Part shown: positions 34,176 through 35,111 of the stretch, piece by piece
How positions within the stretch are numbered: position 1 is the stretch's first letter
Layout of the letters: each line of letters opens with the position of its first letter
DNA from: Chloroflexota bacterium
GTDB taxonomy: Bacteria; Chloroflexota; Anaerolineae; Promineifilales; Promineifilaceae
NCBI GenBank assembly: GCA_012515125.1
Contig: JAAYYY010000591.1
Location: forward strand, 1-35,111
Length of the DNA stretch: 35,111 nt
Direction of reading: 5' to 3'
Position numbers and translations under genes: made by a program
The notes under the pieces: generated by a model
Seen by the model: the letters and a program-made list of their open reading frames with translations, nothing else
Database searches by the model: none
Told to the model about the DNA's origin: nothing

Positions 34176-35111
34176 ATGGACGATAACAAGCTGCTGGTGC
34201 AGGAAAAAGTGAGCCAGGCTATCGACATCCTGCGGGAGCTGGGTGTAGATCTCTGGCTGACCTTCGTCCGCGAAACGTCGCTCTCGCCCGACCCGGCGCT
34301 CGACCTGATTCTCGACGTGGATCTGACCTGGAAGTCGGCGCTGCTGCTCGGCCGGAAGGGAGAGCGCGTCGCCGTCGTCGGCCATTTCGACGCGGAAAAT
34401 GTGCGCCGCCTGGAGACTTACGGCGACGTCGTCGGCTATCATGAGGGCATCGGCGAGCCGCTGCGGCAGAAGCTTGCGGAGCTGGACCCGCAGCAGATCG
34501 CCGTCAACTACTCGGAGAACGACGTCGCCGCCGATGGGTTGTCCACCGGGATGTATCTTTCGCTGCGCCGGCTGCTCAAGGATACGCCATACGGCGAGCG
34601 TTTCATCTCCGCCGAGCGCATCATCGCCGCCCTGCGCGGGCGCAAGAGCGAGAGGGAAGTCGAGCGCATCCGCCAGGCCATCGCCACCACCGAAGCGCTG
34701 TTTGAGGAAGTGGAGCGCTTTGTGCAGCCGGGCATGAGCCAGCGGCAGATTGCCGACTTTGTCCACGAGCAAATCGATTCGCGCGGGCTCGGCTATGCCT
34801 GGGACCGGCCCTATAACCCCATCGTCACCTGCGGGCCGGATTCGGCCGTTGGCCACGCCGCGCCGGGCGATGTCGTCCTGCAGCGCGGGCATACGCTGCA
34901 CATGGACCTCGGCGTAAAGCAGAACGGCTACTGCTCCGATTTGCAGCGCATGTGGTATGTGCTGGACGAGGGGGAGACGGAGGCGCCGGAAGACGTGCAG
35001 CGCGCCTTCGACGTCGTCCTTGGCGCCATCAGAGCCGGCGAGGCGGCCCTACGGCCCGGCGTGCCCGGCTGGCAGGTGGACCGCGCGGCCCGCGACTATA
35101 TCGTCAGCCAG
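34176..35111 (+). CDS. M24-family Xaa-Pro peptidase-like protein, 3' end outside window
   Basis: ATG at 34176 after AAAGGGAA; open to the window end: MDDNKLLVQEKVSQAIDILRELGVDLWLTFVRE...HTLHMDLGVKQNGYCSDLQRMWYV (M24 metal-ligand region). Confidence 0.88.
   Translation, partial: MDDNKLLVQEKVSQAIDILRELGVDLWLTFVRETSLSPDPALDLILDVDLTWKSALLLGRKGERVAVVGHFDAENVRRLETYGDVVGYHEGIGEPLRQKLAELDPQQIAVNYSENDVAADGLSTGMYLSLRRLLKDTPYGERFISAERIIAALRGRKSEREVERIRQAIATTEALFEEVERFVQPGMSQRQIADFVHEQIDSRGLGYAWDRPYNPIVTCGPDSAVGHAAPGDVVLQRGHTLHMDLGVKQNGYCSDLQRMWYVLDEGETEAPEDVQRAFDVVLGAIRAGEAALRPGVPGWQVDRAARDYIVSQ

Overview
35.1-kb high-GC bacterial chromosomal window, probably Chloroflexota (inferred from gene content and linker style, not tested). 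No CRISPR array, transposase, integrase or rRNA was seen. Contents, left to right: (i) a truncated bifunctional penicillin-binding protein (PBP); (ii) a compact minus-strand five-gene unit: ABC ATPase, ABC-2 permease, DHH/DHHA1 phosphoesterase, a single-chain CdaA diadenylate cyclase fused to YbbR/CdaR repeats, and an MscS channel; (iii) a second, paralogous PBP; (iv) a receiver-PAS-histidine kinase protein; (v) a maltose-type ABC importer (MalE, MalF with a P2-like loop, MalG) with a GH13 enzyme and two intercistronic stem-loops; (vi) a MarR regulator, a DUF2723 membrane protein, a MEMO-family protein and an AadA-like nucleotidyltransferase; (vii) a tRNA island with a selenocysteine tRNA (UCA anticodon) on the minus strand and Phe, Gly and Cys tRNAs on the plus strand; (viii) an M3 oligoendopeptidase, a DtxR/MntR regulator, two tandem CpaB-like SAF proteins, an FtsB/DivIC-like protein, a PfkB kinase, ParA, ParB, methionine aminopeptidase and a truncated M24 peptidase. 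Most interesting: the fused c-di-AMP synthesis module coupled to a DHH phosphoesterase with an altered DHHA1 motif and to an MscS channel, between two cell-wall synthases; the tRNA-Sec locus; and several promoter-like elements placed so that transcripts would be leaderless or nearly so.
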